NCBI GenBank assembly: GCA_038521825.1
Contig: JBCBKL010000013.1
Coordinates: 45,898-109,897, forward strand
DNA from: JBCBKL01 sp038521825
Lineage (GTDB): Bacteria > Pseudomonadota > Alphaproteobacteria > Rhodobacterales > Rhodobacteraceae
Length of the DNA stretch: 64,000 nucleotides
Direction: 5' to 3'
Shown here: piece after piece, positions 23,973 to 32,619 of the stretch
Numbering within the stretch: position 1 is the stretch's first letter
Layout of the letters: every line of letters begins with the position of its first letter
Made by a program: the position numbers and the translations under genes
The notes under the pieces: generated by a model
What the model was told of the DNA's origin: nothing
What the model saw: only the letters and a program-made list of their open reading frames with translations
Databases searched by the model: none

Positions 23973-25523
23973 ATGGCGAGTGCATTTCGGAACAGGTTAA
24001 TACAAGCGTTAAAGGAAACCGCCGAGGTTTTGTCGGGTCCTCAGATCCTGGCTTTTCTCCCGGCATTGACGCTTGCAGCCTTTTGGCTTGGTGGTGAGAT
24101 TGCGCTGCTTATGACTGCTGCGCTGGTGCCGCTGACATGGCTTCTATTCGCTGGGCTCGTCAACGATCGCGCGCCGCGAGGGCGAGATAATGCGGCAGCC
24201 AAGACGCGCGTTCTGGATAAGATCGAATTCACCAACCATGTCGACGACATTCGGCATGAATGTACCGACAAACAAAGCACCTCAGCCCTCTTTGCCATCG
24301 AGTTGGACGATTATGACGTATTCGTCGAACGGTATGGCCACGAAGCTGCTGAACGACTGAGTGCCGAAACCAAGGCGCGCCTTACGACCAGCCTGCGCGA
24401 AACCGACATGATCTGCCACAGCGGCGATCACCGTTTTACGATCGTACTGGGACCTGCCGCCCGGATCGATCTGGAAGCCGCCATTCAAGTTGCTGGGCGC
24501 TTCATGAAATCGATCGAGGAACCCCATGCACTGGATGGGACCACGGTTTTCGCGACTGCTTGCGTGGGTTTTTGCCTACTCCGCCGGGCACCCGGGTCAG
24601 CAGGTCAAGAATGGATCGAGGCTTGCAACACGGCCTTGCTTGAGGCGAAGCGGCGCGGCCCATGTTCAATCCGCGCCTATTCGGAAGAGCTGCAAAAGAT
24701 CACGACGGCGCGAGCGGGGATGCGGGACGAGGTGCGGGAGGCACTTGAAAGCGGTCAAATCCAGCCGTGGTTCCAGCCGCAAATCTCGACCGACACCGGG
24801 CAGGTCACCGGCTTTGAGGCGCTGGCACGCTGGAACCATCCGGAACGCGGCATGATCTCACCAGCCGAGTTTCTGCCCGCAATCGAGGAAACCGGTTTGC
24901 TTGAACGGTTGGCCGAGGTGATGGTGTTCCACTCTTTCACCGCACTGAAAGCCTGGGACGCCGCCGGTATGCATGTCCCGCGTGTCGGCGTGAATTTCAG
25001 TGGCTCCGAGCTTAGCAACCCGGCCCTGCCCGAAAAAATCCAATGGGAGCTTGATCGCTTCGATCTCGCTCCGGACAGACTCGCCGTTGAAATCCTCGAA
25101 ACCGTCGTCGCGCAAACACCGGACGATACGATCACCCGCAATATCAAAGCGTTGACTGCGCTTGGTTGCCGCATCGATCTGGACGATTTCGGTACGGGCA
25201 ATGCGTCCATCGCCTCGGTTCGCCGGTTTGAGGTTGGTCGGATCAAGATCGACCGATCCTTTGTCATGAAAGCGGACCGTGATCCGGAACAGCAACGGAT
25301 GATCAGCGCGATCCTCAGCATGGCCGAACGCCTTGGTCTCGAAACCCTTGCCGAGGGTGTCGAAACCGCGGGAGAACATGCGCTTCTTTCCCAACTTGGC
25401 TGCGATCATGTTCAGGGCTTCAGCATCGGTCGCCCGATGCCGTTCGATCAAACACTCGACTGGATCAGCGCACACGAAGCCAAGGTCGAGGAGCCGCCAG
25501 TTATACCGAAACGCAAGGCTTGA
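23973..25523 (+). CDS. Membrane-anchored EAL phosphodiesterase with degenerate GGDEF
   Basis: 516 residues from the ATG at 23973 (GAGGG 8 bases upstream). Two hydrophobic segments lie at about 25-65. The GGDEF domain is degenerate: the motif position reads SGDHR, so cyclase activity is not expected. The EAL domain is complete: GFEALARW, the NFSGSEL segment, VEILETV, LDDFGTG and the AEGVET loop, so it should hydrolyse c-di-GMP. It sits between ttcA and yidC, displacing the usual yidD-yidC linkage. Three TTAA half-sites upstream have spacings that do not fit CtrA. Confidence 0.9.
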   Translation: MASAFRNRLIQALKETAEVLSGPQILAFLPALTLAAFWLGGEIALLMTAALVPLTWLLFAGLVNDRAPRGRDNAAAKTRVLDKIEFTNHVDDIRHECTDKQSTSALFAIELDDYDVFVERYGHEAAERLSAETKARLTTSLRETDMICHSGDHRFTIVLGPAARIDLEAAIQVAGRFMKSIEEPHALDGTTVFATACVGFCLLRRAPGSAGQEWIEACNTALLEAKRRGPCSIRAYSEELQKITTARAGMRDEVREALESGQIQPWFQPQISTDTGQVTGFEALARWNHPERGMISPAEFLPAIEETGLLERLAEVMVFHSFTALKAWDAAGMHVPRVGVNFSGSELSNPALPEKIQWELDRFDLAPDRLAVEILETVVAQTPDDTITRNIKALTALGCRIDLDDFGTGNASIASVRRFEVGRIKIDRSFVMKADRDPEQQRMISAILSMAERLGLETLAEGVETAGEHALLSQLGCDHVQGFSIGRPMPFDQTLDWISAHEAKVEEPPVIPKRKA

Positions 25524-25673
25524 AAGGCAACTGACCTCAGGCTCGGAGCGGCGAACGCGCAAAACACCATGATACCGACTGGCCTTGGGAAATAGGCCCG
25601 AATCCGCTTGACGTTTGGCTGCTGTCTCTGTTGAACCCACATATTCTTTCAGCGGTGACAGGCAACGGCCCCT

Positions 25674-27488
25674 ATGGACGATCAGAACAAGAACCTAATT
25701 CTTGCGACGGCTCTCAGCTTTCTCGTGATCCTCGTATGGTTCGCGTTGTTTCCGCCACCGGAACCGGATGCCGTTCTTGATCAGACCTCGGAACAGGCCC
25801 TATCTGAAGACACGCTGGCGGCGACGCCCCCCGCGGCCGAGCAACAACCAACCGCAACACCGCGAAACCAAGCCGCCGATGAAGTCACCGACGCGCCTCG
25901 TCTTGCCATCGATACGCCACGCCTGAAGGGTACAATATCGCTGGTGGGCGGGCGCATCGATGACCTGCGGCTGGAAGACTACCGCGTCAGCCTCGACGAC
26001 AGTGCCGATGTGGTCACCCTACTCGCCCCCGTCGGCGAGGAGAATGCGCACTACGCCCTGTTTGGCTGGGCGGCCGGTGCCGGTGTCGATCCATCGGCCG
26101 TACCCGGTCCAAAAACCGAATGGGCCGCTGCTGGAGGCGAAACGCTGGGTGTGGGCGAACCCGTGACCCTGACATGGGACAACGGCAACGGGCTGCTCTT
26201 TACCCGCACCATGTCGATCGACGATGACTACATGTTTACGATCACGCAGTCGGTTGAAAACCAATCAGGAGAAGCCCGCAGCCTTGCCCCCTATGGCCTC
26301 ATCGCCCGTCACGGTGAACCGCTCGATCTCAAGAATTTCTTCATCCTGCATGAAGGCGTGGTCGCGATGGCCGATGGGGAACTGACCGAAACCAATTGGT
26401 CGGACATGCCCGATTTCGAATTTGACCAACGTCTTGGCGCGCGCGCCGAAACAACACGGGTCGAAGCGAATGGCTGGATTGGTTTTACGGATCACTACTG
26501 GATGACCACACTGGTGCCGCAGCCCGGCACAGGCTTTCGGCAGGTGGTCAAATATGACGAACGGCGCGACATCTATCAGGCCGAGGCCGTTCAGCCGACC
26601 GTCGCCGTGGCAGCTGGCGACAGTGTCAGTGTCGAAACCCAGTTTTTTGCAGGCCCCAAGGAATGGGAAGCGATCCGCAATTACCAGTCAACCGGCATCG
26701 AAGGGTTCATCGACAGCATCGACTGGGGCTGGTTCTTTTTCCTGACCAAGCCGATCTTCTGGCTGCTGCACGAACTCAACCTACTCATCGGCAACATGGG
26801 CTGGGCCATTATCGGCCTAACGCTGATCATCAAGGCCCTGCTCTTTCCGCTCGCCTACAAGTCCTACGTGTCGATGGCCAAGATGAAAGAGCTGCAGCCA
26901 GAAATGGAAAAGCTCAAGGAGCAGGCAGGGGAAGACCGGCAGAAGCTGCAGCAGGGCATGATGGAGCTCTACAAGCGCGAAAAGGTCAATCCGGCCGCGG
27001 GCTGTTTACCGATCCTGCTGCAGATCCCGATCTTCTTCTCGCTCTACAAGGTGATTTTTGTCACCATCGAACTGCGGCATGCCCCGTGGTTTGGCCCCTT
27101 CCGCGATCTCAGCGCGCCTGACCCGACCTCACTGCTCAATTTCTTCGGTTGGCTGCCGTTTAACGGGCCGGAGCCCGGCTCGATCATGGCACTGATCTTC
27201 ATCGGCATTCTGCCCCTCCTACTCGGGATTTCAATGTGGCTTCAGCAAAAGCTGAACCCGGCACCCACCGATCCGACGCAGCAGATGATCTTTGCCTGGA
27301 TGCCTTGGGTTTTCATGTTCATGCTCGGCAGCTTCGCCAGCGGCCTCGTCGTCTACTGGATCGCCAACAACACGATCACCTTTATCCAGCAATACCTGAT
27401 CATGCGCAGTCAGGGCTATACGCCGGATATTCTTGGCAACATCAGACGCAGCTTCAAAAAAAAGCCGGCTGAAGAGACCAAAAAGTGA
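25674..27488 (+). CDS. yidC: Membrane protein insertase YidC
   Basis: 604 residues, the long Gram-negative form. An N-terminal anchor (LILATALSFLVILVWFALF) is followed by a periplasmic beta domain of about 300 residues and then the conserved five-helix insertase core from about residue 350 (LLIGNMGWAIIGLTLIIK, the coiled AKMKELQPEMEKLKEQ, and CLPILLQIPIFFSLYKV). It inserts membrane proteins alone or with SecYEG. The stop overlaps the MOSC gene by 4 bases, starting a coupled run yidC-MOSC-engB. Confidence 0.97.
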   Translation: MDDQNKNLILATALSFLVILVWFALFPPPEPDAVLDQTSEQALSEDTLAATPPAAEQQPTATPRNQAADEVTDAPRLAIDTPRLKGTISLVGGRIDDLRLEDYRVSLDDSADVVTLLAPVGEENAHYALFGWAAGAGVDPSAVPGPKTEWAAAGGETLGVGEPVTLTWDNGNGLLFTRTMSIDDDYMFTITQSVENQSGEARSLAPYGLIARHGEPLDLKNFFILHEGVVAMADGELTETNWSDMPDFEFDQRLGARAETTRVEANGWIGFTDHYWMTTLVPQPGTGFRQVVKYDERRDIYQAEAVQPTVAVAAGDSVSVETQFFAGPKEWEAIRNYQSTGIEGFIDSIDWGWFFFLTKPIFWLLHELNLLIGNMGWAIIGLTLIIKALLFPLAYKSYVSMAKMKELQPEMEKLKEQAGEDRQKLQQGMMELYKREKVNPAAGCLPILLQIPIFFSLYKVIFVTIELRHAPWFGPFRDLSAPDPTSLLNFFGWLPFNGPEPGSIMALIFIGILPLLLGISMWLQQKLNPAPTDPTQQMIFAWMPWVFMFMLGSFASGLVVYWIANNTITFIQQYLIMRSQGYTPDILGNIRRSFKKKPAEETKK

Positions 27489-28216
27489 CCGGACGGCTGG
27501 CACATACATGGCGCCATCCGATCAAGGGCATCGGATCCGAGGCCTGCGACAGCATCGAATTGACAACCGAAAACGGTGTCGTCGGAGATCGCGTCTGGGC
27601 TCTTTTGAACGAAAGCGCCGAGGACACAGACGCCTGGCAGCCGCGCCGCAACTTTCTACAGGTGGCTTCAGGCCCCCGACTCGCCGCGATCTCGATCAAG
27701 ACGTCGGGCGCGGGCTTTCTCTTGACCCACCCCGACAGATCCGATCTCTTATTTGATCCATTGACTGAGCCCCAAGTGCTTGGCCAATGGTTGGCGGATC
27801 TCTGGCCGGAGGCAAGACCGGGGCCTGCCCGCCTTGTGAAGTCACCGGTGGCCGGCATGACAGACGTGCCGTTTGCTTCTGTTTCTATTGGCAACCTCGC
27901 ATCGTTGCGGGCGCTCAGCCAGAAAATCGGGCATGACATCGACATGCGCAGGTTCCGCATCAATCTCTGGCTCGATGGCTTGGCCCCGTGGGAGGAAATC
28001 GACCTGCTGGCGGGCGACATCACGCTCGGGTCCGCCACCCTGTCTCCGGTCGAACCCATCGAACGCTGCCGCGCGCCCGATGCTAGCCCCCTGACGGGCT
28101 TGCGAGATGTCAACATGCTCGGCGAACTTGAAAACGGATGGGATACGCGGAACTTCGGCGTCTATTTCTCAGTGACGGCCCCGGGCACGGTCCAACTCGG
28201 TGATCCATTGCAATGA
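27485..28216 (+). CDS. MOSC-domain protein
   Basis: 243 residues. An N-terminal beta-barrel (HTWRHPIKGIGSEACDSIEL) precedes the MOSC part with the conserved Cys in EPIERCRAPDASPLTG, which is expected to carry a sulfur atom as in molybdenum cofactor sulfurases. The family often serves N-hydroxylated compound reduction with molybdenum cofactor. It overlaps yidC and engB by 4 bases each. Its presence is compatible with, but not evidence for, service to the molybdopterin dehydrogenase at 248-2889. Confidence 0.88.
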   Translation: MTGRLAHTWRHPIKGIGSEACDSIELTTENGVVGDRVWALLNESAEDTDAWQPRRNFLQVASGPRLAAISIKTSGAGFLLTHPDRSDLLFDPLTEPQVLGQWLADLWPEARPGPARLVKSPVAGMTDVPFASVSIGNLASLRALSQKIGHDIDMRRFRINLWLDGLAPWEEIDLLAGDITLGSATLSPVEPIERCRAPDASPLTGLRDVNMLGELENGWDTRNFGVYFSVTAPGTVQLGDPLQ

Positions 28217-28863
28217 CCCTTGCCTTCACCATCGCTCCCGATCCGGCGGATGACGAGCGCGAAAGAGGCAGGAAACTCTTTGCGCAAGGGACGGCCTTTC
28301 TGAAAGGGGTCGTGGCAATGAACGGATTGCCACCGGCTGACCGGATCGAGGTGTGCTTTGCTGGCCGGTCGAACGTAGGTAAATCGTCGCTCATCAATGC
28401 GCTGACGGGCCGCAAGGGGATCGCACGGGCTTCGAACACCCCGGGTCGCACGCAAGAAATCAACTTCTTCACCTGCGGCGACCGGAACTACCTTGTCGAT
28501 CTTCCGGGCTACGGCTACGCAAACGCGCCGCTGGATGTCGTCAAGAAATGGCAGGCGCTCCTGAAACAATACCTTTCGGGACGGCAAAGCCTTAGACGCG
28601 CTTTCGTGCTCGTCGATGCACGGCACGGCATCAAACCGGTCGACGAAGAGATCCTGACGCTGCTGGATCAGAGCGCCGTAACCTTCCAGTGTGTTCTGAC
28701 CAAAGCCGACAAGATCAAAGATAAAGACAAGGAAACGCTGCTTCGGCAGGTGGGCGAGAGGCTCGCCAAGCATCCCGCGGCTTTCCCCGAAGTCGTGCTG
28801 ACCTCCAGCGAAAAAGGTGAGGGCATCGCGACCTTGCGATCCATCATCGCGGGGATCGAATAG
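28213..28863 (+). CDS. engB: Ribosome biogenesis GTP-binding protein EngB/YsxC
   Basis: 216 residues. GTPase motifs are in order: G1 GRSNVGKSS (51-59), G2 threonine in SNTPGRTQEIN, G3 DLPGYG and G4 TKADK. The protein aids assembly of the 50S subunit. It begins within the end of the MOSC gene. Confidence 0.96.
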   Translation: MTLAFTIAPDPADDERERGRKLFAQGTAFLKGVVAMNGLPPADRIEVCFAGRSNVGKSSLINALTGRKGIARASNTPGRTQEINFFTCGDRNYLVDLPGYGYANAPLDVVKKWQALLKQYLSGRQSLRRAFVLVDARHGIKPVDEEILTLLDQSAVTFQCVLTKADKIKDKDKETLLRQVGERLAKHPAAFPEVVLTSSEKGEGIATLRSIIAGIE

Positions 28864-28886
28864 CAGACCAAGCACGATTGTGCGTT

Positions 28887-28905
28887 CCCTCCCCCAAGGG
28901 GAGGG
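28887..28905. repeat. Short intergenic palindrome
   Basis: CCCTCCCC, a 3-base loop CAA, and GGGGAGGG, placed 24 bases after engB. There is no T-tract. GC-rich palindromes of this look are often dispersed through alphaproteobacterial genomes, so it is more likely a repeat family member than a terminator. Confidence 0.5.
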
Positions 28906-28969
28906 CCAGGGTGGGGTTCCATGGGATGACTTGCGCCTTGGCGCGCATTTCCCGATAACCCCCCGGACG

Positions 28970-29842
28970 ATGAGAAAAGCAAAGACCCAAGCCATGAACC
29001 GCGACTGGATCGCAACCGCCCGCACGCTCAGCCAAGCGCTGCCCTACCTGCAACGCTACAAGGACGCGACCGTCGTCATCAAACTGGGTGGCCATGCCAT
29101 GGGCAGCGACCAGGCGATGGCCAGCTTCGCGAGCGACATCGTCCTGATGCGACAGGTTGGTGTGAACCCCGTGATCGTCCATGGCGGCGGCCCTATGATC
29201 AACACGATGCTCGACCGGCTTTCGATCCAGTCGGAGTTCCGGGACGGCAAAAGGGTTACCGACGCCGAAACTATTGGCGTCGTCGAAATGGTACTGTCGG
29301 GCCTCGTTAACAAGCGGATCGTGCAGGCCATCAACGATCAGGGCGGGCGCGCCGTGGGCCTTTCGGGCAAGGACGCGAACCTGATCCGCTGCGAACAGAC
29401 AGATCCCGAGCTGGGCTTTGTCGGGACGCCAGCGCAGATTGATCCGCATATTCTGCGCACGCTCTCCGAAAAGGAAATCATCCCTGTCATCGCCCCACTC
29501 GGATCTGGAGCCGACGGCCAAACCTACAATATCAATGGCGACACCGCCGCCGGGGCAATCGCAGGCGCGCTCAAGGCCGATCGCCTCTTGCTCCTGACCG
29601 ATGTCTCGGGCGTCAAGAACGCATCGGGTGACGTGATGACCGACCTGACCGCCGACCAGATCCGCGCTTTGACTGATGAGGGTGTGATCGCCGGCGGGAT
29701 GATCCCCAAGACCGAAACCGCCCTAGATGCCATCGCGCGGGGTGTCCGGGCCGCCGTCATCCTTGACGGGCGGGCGCCCAATGCCTGCCTGCTTGAACTT
29801 TTTACCGATCACGGCGCAGGGTCCATCATCCGCCCGCGCTGA
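28970..29842 (+). CDS. argB: Acetylglutamate kinase
   Basis: 290 residues from the ATG at 28970, or 282 from the ATG at 28994; neither has a clear ribosome site, and relatives carry a short basic tail before MNRDWIATA, which favours the longer form. The second step of arginine synthesis: it phosphorylates N-acetylglutamate. Motifs VVIKLGGHAMG (ATP site) and VIVHGGGPMIN (substrate site) and the INGDTAAGAIA loop are present. Confidence 0.96.
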   Translation: MRKAKTQAMNRDWIATARTLSQALPYLQRYKDATVVIKLGGHAMGSDQAMASFASDIVLMRQVGVNPVIVHGGGPMINTMLDRLSIQSEFRDGKRVTDAETIGVVEMVLSGLVNKRIVQAINDQGGRAVGLSGKDANLIRCEQTDPELGFVGTPAQIDPHILRTLSEKEIIPVIAPLGSGADGQTYNINGDTAAGAIAGALKADRLLLLTDVSGVKNASGDVMTDLTADQIRALTDEGVIAGGMIPKTETALDAIARGVRAAVILDGRAPNACLLELFTDHGAGSIIRPR

Positions 29843-29899
29843 CGCGAATGTGTCAACACGTCCATTTGCCAGACTGACGGAAAGGCGTATCTCTATGCC

Positions 29900-30694
29900 A
29901 TGGAAAACGAAGCTCTAATCCGCCTCTCAATCTTTCTTGGCTTGTTCGCCATACTGGCGAGCATTGAGGCATTGGCGCCCCGCCGCGAACGCAGCCAACC
30001 GCGTTCGACACGCTGGATCACCAATTGGGGGTTCACGATCGTTAATACTGTGATGCTTCGGCTTATGGCATTTGCACTGCCCCTGTTGGCCGTCGGAGCC
30101 GCCATAGACGCGGAGGCCCAAGGCTGGGGTCTGTTCAATCATGTGGACTTGCCGATCTGGTTCGAGATCACGGTAGCGGTTTTGTTCTTCGATCTCGCGA
30201 TATGGGCCCAGCACCTGATTACGCATAAGGTGCCCATCCTCTGGCGTCTGCACCGGGTTCACCATGCGGATGTGGATATGGACGTGACAACCGCCATTCG
30301 GTTTCACCCGGTCGAGATCGCCTTGTCGATGCTGCTCAAGATCGGCCTCGTCTACCTCCTGGGCCCCGCCGCGATCGCCGTCATTGTGTTCGAGATCATC
30401 CTGAACGGCACAGCCATGTTCAACCATGCCAACCTGCGCCTGCCGCTTTGGCTGGATGCAATCGTGCGGCAAGTGCTGGTCACACCCGACATGCACCGCG
30501 TTCATCATTCTGTTCATCGCGACGAACACGACAGCAATTACGGCTTTGCGCTGTCCATCTGGGACAGGATGTTCGGCACCTATGTCGCACAGCCACGTCA
30601 GGGGCATGACGACATGGAGGTCGGTCTTCAATGGCAAGACGACCGGCCCAGCCAATTCACCTGGGCAATGTCACTGCCGTTTGCCCGTAAATGA
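29900..30694 (+). CDS. Sterol desaturase / fatty-acid hydroxylase family membrane protein
   Basis: 264 residues. Four or so membrane helices plus the diiron histidine boxes: HLITH, HRVHH and the later HRVHHSVHRDEHDSNYG. Members hydroxylate or desaturate lipids, carotenoids or ether lipids at the membrane. The stop overlaps the next gene (ATGA). Specificity cannot be told from the sequence. Confidence 0.9.
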   Translation: MENEALIRLSIFLGLFAILASIEALAPRRERSQPRSTRWITNWGFTIVNTVMLRLMAFALPLLAVGAAIDAEAQGWGLFNHVDLPIWFEITVAVLFFDLAIWAQHLITHKVPILWRLHRVHHADVDMDVTTAIRFHPVEIALSMLLKIGLVYLLGPAAIAVIVFEIILNGTAMFNHANLRLPLWLDAIVRQVLVTPDMHRVHHSVHRDEHDSNYGFALSIWDRMFGTYVAQPRQGHDDMEVGLQWQDDRPSQFTWAMSLPFARK

Positions 30695-31344
30695 ACTATG
30701 AACTGCTCGAAAGTGCGGCTGCGCTGCGGCATCTGACCATTCTTGGCGGGTTCCATCCCACCCCCTCAGACGATGTACCAGAGGGTTTTCAGACTTTGCT
30801 GTTGCTGGGTCCGGACGAGGCCGCCGGTTTCTGGGCGCATGTGACTGGCGGCCCCGAATTCGCTGACGGCGCGCCGGATCCGGTTGACCGCTGGTCACGA
30901 CGCGTGATTGGCGATTGGGCCGACGAGATCGGCGCGCTAGCCCTCTACCCGTTCGGTGGCCCGCCCTATCAGCCCTTTCAACGCTGGGCGGTCCGCACGC
31001 AGCGCATTCATACCTCGCCCATCATGCTGCTGGTTCATGACACAGCCGGCCTGATGGTTTCATTTCGCGGTGCGCTGGCGCTACGGGGCCGGATCGACCT
31101 GCCCCCTGCCCCATCCAGCCCATGCATCAGTTGCAAGGACAAGCCGTGCCTTACAGCCTGCCCCGTCAATGCGTTTGCCGATGGCGGCTATGATGTGCCC
31201 GCCTGCAAATCATATCTGGGCACGGTCCCCGGTCAGGATTGTATGATGAACGGCTGTGCGGCCCGCCGTGCCTGCCCGGTCAGCCAGCACTTTGGTCGTG
31301 TTCCCACGCAGTCGGCCTACCATATGCAGATGTTCAGGGGCTGA
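30691..31344 (+). CDS. 4Fe-4S ferredoxin-type protein
   Basis: 217 residues. No motif is visible in the first 140 residues. The C-terminal part has CISCKDKPCLTACPVNAF and, 25 residues on, a second cysteine group, with CMMNGCAARRACPVSQ, which could hold a second cluster. The layout resembles the iron-sulfur part of epoxyqueuosine reductase, but the B12-binding domain is absent. It is coupled to the sterol-desaturase-like gene and may pass electrons to it. Confidence 0.8.
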   Translation: MNYELLESAAALRHLTILGGFHPTPSDDVPEGFQTLLLLGPDEAAGFWAHVTGGPEFADGAPDPVDRWSRRVIGDWADEIGALALYPFGGPPYQPFQRWAVRTQRIHTSPIMLLVHDTAGLMVSFRGALALRGRIDLPPAPSSPCISCKDKPCLTACPVNAFADGGYDVPACKSYLGTVPGQDCMMNGCAARRACPVSQHFGRVPTQSAYHMQMFRG

Positions 31345-31347
31345 ACC

Positions 31348-31845
31348 ATGGTGACCCTGATCCTCATGCGCCATGCAAAATCCAGCTGGGACAATGCCGC
31401 GCTCCGAGATCATGATCGGCCGCTCAACGATAGAGGAGCGCGATCAGCGACCGCCCTTGGTGGATGGCTGCGAGAAAAAGGCGTAGTGCCCGATCAGATC
31501 CTAAGCTCATCCTCAACCCGAACAAGGCAAACCGGCAGCGGTTTGGGGCTAGCGGCGCCATCAACATTCACGGGCGATCTATACCACGCATCCGAAGCCG
31601 ACATGCTCGGTCTCATACGCGCGGCGGGCGAGGGCGAGACGTTGCTCGTCATCGGCCATAACCCGGGCATCGCGGAACTGGCCCACGGCCTTGTAAAGTC
31701 CCAGGTCGAGCACCCCCGCTTCTGGGACTACCCGACCGGCGCGACCCTGGTCCTGCGCTTCAATATCAATGATTGGGCTGATGTCGACTGGCAACAGGGT
31801 GTGCCAGTCGATTTCGTTATACCGCGCGAACTGCCCGGCGTTTAG
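31348..31845 (+). CDS. SixA-like histidine phosphatase
   Basis: 165 residues. The histidine-phosphatase signature here is LILMRHAKSSWDN at residues 4-16, followed by the RPLNDRG turn and the second active-site His in LLVIGHNPGIAEL. SixA removes phosphate from phosphohistidine on signalling proteins. The TAG stop shares bases with the convergent TAA of the ABC transporter ATPase gene (TTAG at 31842-31845). Confidence 0.88.
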   Translation: MVTLILMRHAKSSWDNAALRDHDRPLNDRGARSATALGGWLREKGVVPDQILSSSSTRTRQTGSGLGLAAPSTFTGDLYHASEADMLGLIRAAGEGETLLVIGHNPGIAELAHGLVKSQVEHPRFWDYPTGATLVLRFNINDWADVDWQQGVPVDFVIPRELPGV

Positions 31846-32609
31846 TGCCCTAGGATCTGGCTAAGGAACAACTGCGTGCGCGGTGATTGCGGATTGTTGA
31901 AGAACGCCTCAGGCTCATTCTGTTCCACGATCTGCCCCTCATCCATGAAGATGACGCGGTTGGCCACCTGACGGGCAAAGCCCATCTCGTGCGTAACGCA
32001 CAGCATGGTCATGCCCTCTTCGGCCAGCTCGATCATGGTATCGAGTACCTCTTTGATCATTTCCGGATCAAGGGCCGATGTCGGTTCGTCGAAGAGCATG
32101 ATGCGCGGACGCATGCACAGTGACCGAGCGATCGCAACCCGCTGCTGCTGACCACCCGATAGCTGGCCGGGATACTTGTCGGCCTGGTCCGGGATCTTGA
32201 CCTTTTCCAGGAAATGCATCGCTGTCTCTTCGGCTTCTTTTTTGGGGATCTTGCGCACCCAGATCGGGGCCAGCGTGCAGTTTTCGAGGATCGTCAGATG
32301 CGGAAAGAGGTTGAAGTGCTGAAAACACATGCCAACCTCGGACCGGATCTTGTCAATGTTCTTGAGATCGGACGACAGCACGGTCCCGTCGACTTCGATC
32401 AGGCCCTGCTGATGTTCCTCCAGCGCGTTGATGCAGCGGATGAGCGTCGACTTACCCGAACCGGACGGGCCGCAGATCACGATCCGCTCGCCTTCGTAGA
32501 CGGTCAGGTTGATATCGCGCAGCACGTGGAACGTACCGTACCACTTGTTCATACCTTCGATGGTGACCGCGACTTCGTCAGAGACCTTCATTTGTTGTGG
32601 GGTGGTCAT
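31842..32609 (-). CDS. bztD: Amino-acid ABC transporter ATP-binding protein (BztD/AapP type)
   Basis: 255 residues from the ATG at 32609, which has AAGGAG 7 bases upstream. Walker A GPSGSGKST, Q-loop FQHFNLFPHLT, signature LSGGQQQR and Walker B IMLFDEPTSALD are complete. It powers the polar amino-acid importer formed with the two permeases upstream. It is the last gene of the operon. Confidence 0.95.
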   Translation of the reverse strand: MTTPQQMKVSDEVAVTIEGMNKWYGTFHVLRDINLTVYEGERIVICGPSGSGKSTLIRCINALEEHQQGLIEVDGTVLSSDLKNIDKIRSEVGMCFQHFNLFPHLTILENCTLAPIWVRKIPKKEAEETAMHFLEKVKIPDQADKYPGQLSGGQQQRVAIARSLCMRPRIMLFDEPTSALDPEMIKEVLDTMIELAEEGMTMLCVTHEMGFARQVANRVIFMDEGQIVEQNEPEAFFNNPQSPRTQLFLSQILGH

Positions 32610-32619
32610 GAGACACTCC

